This document shows, in pieces, positions 41,476 through 43,410 of a stretch of 43,410 bases of DNA. The DNA is taken from positions 1-43,410 of the forward strand of contig JAPLXH010000010.1 in NCBI GenBank assembly GCA_026396195.1, given 5' to 3'. Numbering within the stretch: the first letter of the stretch is position 1; each line of letters starts with the position of its first letter. Below the pieces are notes generated by a model. That model was not told where the DNA came from. It ran no database searches and saw only the letters and a program-made list of their open reading frames with translations. Both the position numbers and the translations under genes were made by a program. Source of the DNA: Candidatus Nealsonbacteria bacterium. GTDB taxonomy: Bacteria > Patescibacteriota > Minisyncoccia > Minisyncoccales > JAGGXC01.

Positions 41476-41757
41476 TTAATCAATTCCCCAAAATTTATTT
41501 TTACTAATTTCATCCGGCCCAATAATCTTTAATTGCAAAAAATCGTTAAAATCACTTATAAAAAAACCTGCGCCGAAATATAATATTAACAATCCCAGAA
41601 AATGCTTGCGAAAAATTAAACCTAAAATCATTAAAATTAAACCAAATATCCAATGATGGGGCGTGTCCATATAACCAAAAATTATATGACCCATTCTTCC
41701 AGTGGCGTATCCAATGAAAATTATTAAAATGTAAAATAAAATTTTAAAAAAATGCAT
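41476..41757 (-). CDS. Small membrane protein (93 residues)
   Basis: I do not recognise this protein. It has two or three hydrophobic helices (about 4-20, 32-50, 51-68), with a His-rich loop (MDTPHHW) between the first two and a polar C-terminal tail of about 20 residues. The frame starts nine bases after the deaminase stop, so it is likely co-translated. It may be a small membrane subunit, but nothing points to a partner. Confidence 0.5.
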   Translation of the reverse strand: MHFFKILFYILIIFIGYATGRMGHIIFGYMDTPHHWIFGLILMILGLIFRKHFLGLLILYFGAGFFISDFNDFLQLKIIGPDEISKNKFWGID

Positions 41758-41766
41758 TATATAAAA

Positions 41767-42249
41767 TTATGGCTCCCAGAATTCTCCGTGTCTTAAAATT
41801 TTGCCAACTCCTATTTTTCCATCAAAAATAATAATTTCTATTCCAGCTTCTCGCAACATTGCAAAAGCAAAATCTATATTCTCCTGCCAATTATAAGACC
41901 TATCAAGAGCTTGTTTGTGAGTCACCAATCTTTTTATGCCTGATTGAATTATGGCTTTGGCGCAATCTGTACATGCAGCCCAGCAGCAAACCATAGTCAG
42001 TCCTTCTGTTTTTATTCCATTTTTTGCAGCACGATATATTAGGTTTCGTTCCGCGCACACGCCAATCTTAGAACGCAAAGGTTTAATTTTTCTTTCTTCG
42101 GTTTCCTTTATCCCGTCAGGAAAAGTATTTACTGCCGAGAGAACAATCTTGCCTTTATCATCAACTAAAATAGCTCCGTTCTGAGTAGAAGGCCAGATGC
42201 TTTTTTGAGCTTCAAGATATGCAATTTTAAGCAATTTTTGCCAATCCAT
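41767..42249 (-). CDS. Cytidine/deoxycytidylate deaminase family protein
   Basis: The zinc site is present: GVCAERNLI gives the first Cys and the catalytic Glu, and CWAACTDCAK gives the second pair of Cys. A Cys replaces the first His of the dCMP-deaminase type, as in cytidine deaminases. The protein of about 160 residues ends in a short basic tail. The frame is open from an ATG at 42261, but this overlaps the -10 of its promoter (42260-42268). The next ATG, at 42249, would be the true start on a near-leaderless mRNA. The reaction is deamination of a pyrimidine base or nucleotide. The 93-residue membrane gene follows at nine bases. Confidence 0.8.
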   Translation of the reverse strand: MDWQKLLKIAYLEAQKSIWPSTQNGAILVDDKGKIVLSAVNTFPDGIKETEERKIKPLRSKIGVCAERNLIYRAAKNGIKTEGLTMVCCWAACTDCAKAIIQSGIKRLVTHKQALDRSYNWQENIDFAFAMLREAGIEIIIFDGKIGVGKILRHGEFWEP

Positions 42250-42259
42250 ATTTTTTCTC

Positions 42260-42268
42260 ATTTTACCA
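42260..42268 (-). promoter_or_regulatory. Extended -10 promoter in a repeated element
   Basis: The minus strand reads TGG-TAAAAT, identical to 4698-4706 together with the surrounding 31-base repeat (42259-42289; four differences). Transcription would begin near 42253, just ahead of the ATG at 42249. Confidence 0.5.
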
Positions 42269-42294
42269 CTTCGAACAACTCAACGTAAATAAAA

Positions 42295-42315
42295 AGAGGT
42301 TTAAGTTTAGCCTCT
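42295..42315 (-). terminator. Terminator of the 57-residue gene
   Basis: AGAGG (42295-42299) pairs with CCTCT (42311-42315). The minus strand then has TTTTTATTT. It overlaps the TAG stop. Confidence 0.65.
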
Positions 42316-42487
42316 ATTTTACAAGAAAAATTTTACAATAAACATTGCGTTCTACTTTAAAATAATCTACGCAATGTTTTATTCCTCCTTTATTAAGATT
42401 TTTAATTATTTCTTCATCATGCCCTTTATTGCAACCGTCGCAATCCCAATTAAAATTGCCGCAACTGTCACATAAGTCCTCTTCCAT
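42314..42487 (-). CDS. Cys-rich 57-residue small protein (possible zinc-binding)
   Basis: An ATG at 42487 follows AAGGAGG at a six-base distance and opens 57 codons ending in TAG. The N-terminal part has two CxxC pairs six residues apart: CDSC (6-9) and CDGC (16-19), with Trp-14 between. His-23, His-38, Cys-39 and Cys-51 lie further on. This fits a small zinc- or iron-binding domain followed by a helix (DEEIIKNLNKG) and a strand. I know no family for it. It has its own promoter (42508-42535) and terminator. It is a real but short gene, between the deaminase gene and the secreted protein gene. Confidence 0.7.
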   Translation of the reverse strand: MEEDLCDSCGNFNWDCDGCNKGHDEEIIKNLNKGGIKHCVDYFKVERNVYCKIFLVK

Positions 42488-42507
42488 TTAAAACCTCCTT
42501 GCTTTTC

Positions 42508-42535
42508 TTTTTACTTAAAATCACTAATTTGTCAA
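42508..42535 (-). promoter_or_regulatory. Promoter of the 57-residue gene
   Basis: TTGACA (42530-42535) and TAAAAA (42508-42513) are 16 bases apart. The 19 bases 42518-42536 are identical to 42922-42940, in front of the next gene. Confidence 0.6.
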
Positions 42536-42544
42536 ACAAAAAAA

Positions 42545-42564
42545 GTGACATAAGATTATGTCAC
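42545..42564 (-). terminator. Terminator of the 110-residue secreted protein gene
   Basis: GTGACATA (42545-42552) pairs with TATGTCAC (42557-42564), followed by seven T on the minus strand. It overlaps the gene stop by a few bases. Confidence 0.8.
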
Positions 42565-42893
42565 CAAAAGTTAGGCATTCTGCCTTTTTCTTTATTCCTT
42601 TTTTTGAGATTTTCTAAGAAACATACTGGATTGAACCATAAAGTATCTTGTCCAAATTTTTTCCAGTATAAATCTTGAATTTTCCGGAATTTTTTTCCAT
42701 CCGGAATTGTTTCTTTTAAAAGAGCTGAATTTCCTGATCCCCCTGGTTGATTATTGGTATTACTGGCAGTTTGAAGAATTAAATCTTTATCTGGTATTTT
42801 TGAATTTGCCTCTCCCTCTGCAGCTCCGGCGTATAGGAAAATTAAAAGTGCGATTCCTATCGCTATTTTTTTGCAAAAGTCTTTTTTTTCCAT
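42561..42893 (-). CDS. Small secreted protein of unknown function
   Basis: The 110-residue protein has a classic signal peptide: basic MEKKDFCKKIA, a hydrophobic stretch to about residue 22 (IAIGIALLIFLYAGAA) and a likely cut near AEG-EA. The mature part is polar, Asn/Gln/Gly-rich and low in complexity in the middle (NTNNQPGGSGNS), then basic with FGQDTLWFNP and a Cys at about residue 92. I know no family for it. It has its own promoter (42912-42939), an AAGAGG ribosome site and a terminator. Confidence 0.6.
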   Translation of the reverse strand: MEKKDFCKKIAIGIALLIFLYAGAAEGEANSKIPDKDLILQTASNTNNQPGGSGNSALLKETIPDGKKFRKIQDLYWKKFGQDTLWFNPVCFLENLKKRNKEKGRMPNFW

Positions 42894-42911
42894 CTTTCAA
42901 CCTCTTTATTA

Positions 42912-42939
42912 TTTTTATCTCAAATCACTAATTTGTCAA
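42912..42939 (-). promoter_or_regulatory. Promoter of the secreted protein gene
   Basis: TTGACA (42934-42939) and TAAAAA (42912-42917) are 16 bases apart. The -35 and spacer share a 19-base block with the promoter at 42508-42535. Confidence 0.6.
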
Positions 42940-42945
42940 ATAAAA

Positions 42946-42968
42946 AAAGGAGTGAATTTTCACCCTTT
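42946..42968 (-). terminator. Terminator of the zinc-ribbon gene
   Basis: AAAGGAGTGAA pairs with TTCACCCTTT with one bulge and a G-U pair on the minus strand, followed by a run of T. It lies just past the zinc-ribbon gene stop. Confidence 0.65.
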
Positions 42969-42971
42969 ATT

Positions 42972-43175
42972 TTATTTTTTACTTCTTATCCTTCTGTCTC
43001 TAATGCTTATTCTGCGAACTGCTTGATTGGAGATCTCTACCTCTTTTCCGCAATCAGAACAATACCCTATATCCATTTTAACTCCGCGCCCTATTAATTT
43101 TACTTTTTTCCCTTCACATTCAGGACAAGTGGGACCTTCCATTATTCTACTTGACAAACTATTACTTTTATCCAT
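42972..43175 (-). CDS. Small zinc-ribbon protein
   Basis: The 67-residue protein has two CxxC knuckles, CPEC (17-20) and CSDC (39-42), separated by 18 residues with short strands, as in zinc ribbons. The C-terminal part is very basic (RRISIRDRRIRSKK), so nucleic-acid binding is plausible. An AGGAGG site lies 10 bases before the ATG, and there is an upstream promoter (43198-43225). The function is unknown. Confidence 0.7.
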   Translation of the reverse strand: MDKSNSLSSRIMEGPTCPECEGKKVKLIGRGVKMDIGYCSDCGKEVEISNQAVRRISIRDRRIRSKK

Positions 43176-43197
43176 TTTTCAAAGACCTCCTAATAAA

Positions 43198-43225
43198 AGA
43201 TTATCTTAAACCAATATTTTGTCAA
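43198..43225 (-). promoter_or_regulatory. Promoter of the zinc-ribbon gene
   Basis: TTGACA (43220-43225) and TAATCT (43198-43203) are 16 bases apart on the minus strand. Confidence 0.6.
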
Positions 43226-43410
43226 ATCAAAAACCAACCGATTATAAAAAAATTTGAAATTGAAATAAGAAAACTCCGAGTAGAATTATATTCCACAAGG
43301 AGTTCGAATTTGGGACACCACTGAATGGTTTAGTCGAAGACCTTGGCTGCGTAGCGCTGAGGAAATAGACGGAAACTGATCTTGTCAAAGATGGAAACTT
43401 TCTCTTTCCC
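43226..43410. other. Gene-free right end
   Basis: There is no convincing frame. AACTCC (43270-43275) and GGAGTT (43299-43304) could pair around an AT-rich loop. Further right, TCGAAG and CTGAGG blocks (about 43333-43361) recall the CTTCGA...CTCAG repeat family. Nothing else is supported. Confidence 0.4.

Noticed and set aside
43290-43325. tRNA 3' end, because of TTCGAAT and CACCA.
   Set aside because: The bases around the loop do not form a T-stem and no acceptor or anticodon arm is found.

Overview
The window is about 43.4 kb of AT-rich bacterial DNA with tightly packed genes, mostly on the minus strand. It looks like a member of the Candidate Phyla Radiation (Patescibacteria), most likely of Parcubacteria type. 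The reasons are short versions of housekeeping proteins that lack accessory domains (FtsZ without a tail, a mini-Mfd, a short IorA), a bS21-YqeY-HIT-HisS-LepB block, ComEC and DprA without other competence genes, and hairpin-rich intergenic repeats. UGA is used as a stop (for example the TGA of the Sua5-like gene inside an ATGA overlap), so this is not a UGA-glycine lineage. The taxonomic call is inference; no rRNA is present.

Left end (1-5.9 kb): an interrupted efflux adaptor gene with the first codons of a probable ABC ATPase behind it, preceded by an unusual leader with interlocking inverted repeats; an ECF sigma factor overlapping a membrane partner that may be its anti-sigma factor; a GNAT/FemAB-like acyltransferase; and a gene-poor repeat patch. 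From 12.2 down to 4.8 kb runs one probable operon: ybeY-ftsA-ftsZ-comEC-GH1 glycosidase-EamA transporter-anchored TIM-barrel glycosidase. It joins division to DNA uptake and sugar handling. From 12.3 to 18.1 kb come an HD-domain gene, a HAD phosphatase broken by two stop codons, the lepB-hisS-HIT-rpsU-yqeY block, pth on the plus strand, and a CDP-alcohol phosphatidyltransferase with a long structured leader.

From 18.4 to 23.5 kb the plus strand carries mfd (mini form), dprA, topA and tRNA-Leu(CAA). From 23.5 to 32.1 kb on the minus strand lie PAP2, PurN and Sua5-type genes, an archaeal-type geranylgeranylglyceryl-phosphate synthase with its own strong promoter and Shine-Dalgarno site, an MFS transporter, a GlmU-like nucleotidyltransferase, and an iorA-iorB-membrane nucleotidyltransferase operon. 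From 32.1 to 33.4 kb is an accessory zone with repeats, a possible structured RNA and two small genes. The rest holds typA, an inositol-monophosphatase, a second EamA transporter (plus strand), a HAD phosphatase with a TTG start, an acyltransferase-3 protein, obgE, a thioredoxin-FTR fusion, and a run of small genes with their own promoters and terminators. One of these is a 57-residue Cys-rich protein.

There are two styles of translation start: operon or leaderless genes with almost no Shine-Dalgarno sequence (typA, pth, probably the deaminase) and single genes with AGGAGG-type sites. Redox genes form a possible theme: IorAB without its usual ferredoxin domain would need a separate ferredoxin, and the thioredoxin-FTR fusion would also draw electrons from ferredoxin.
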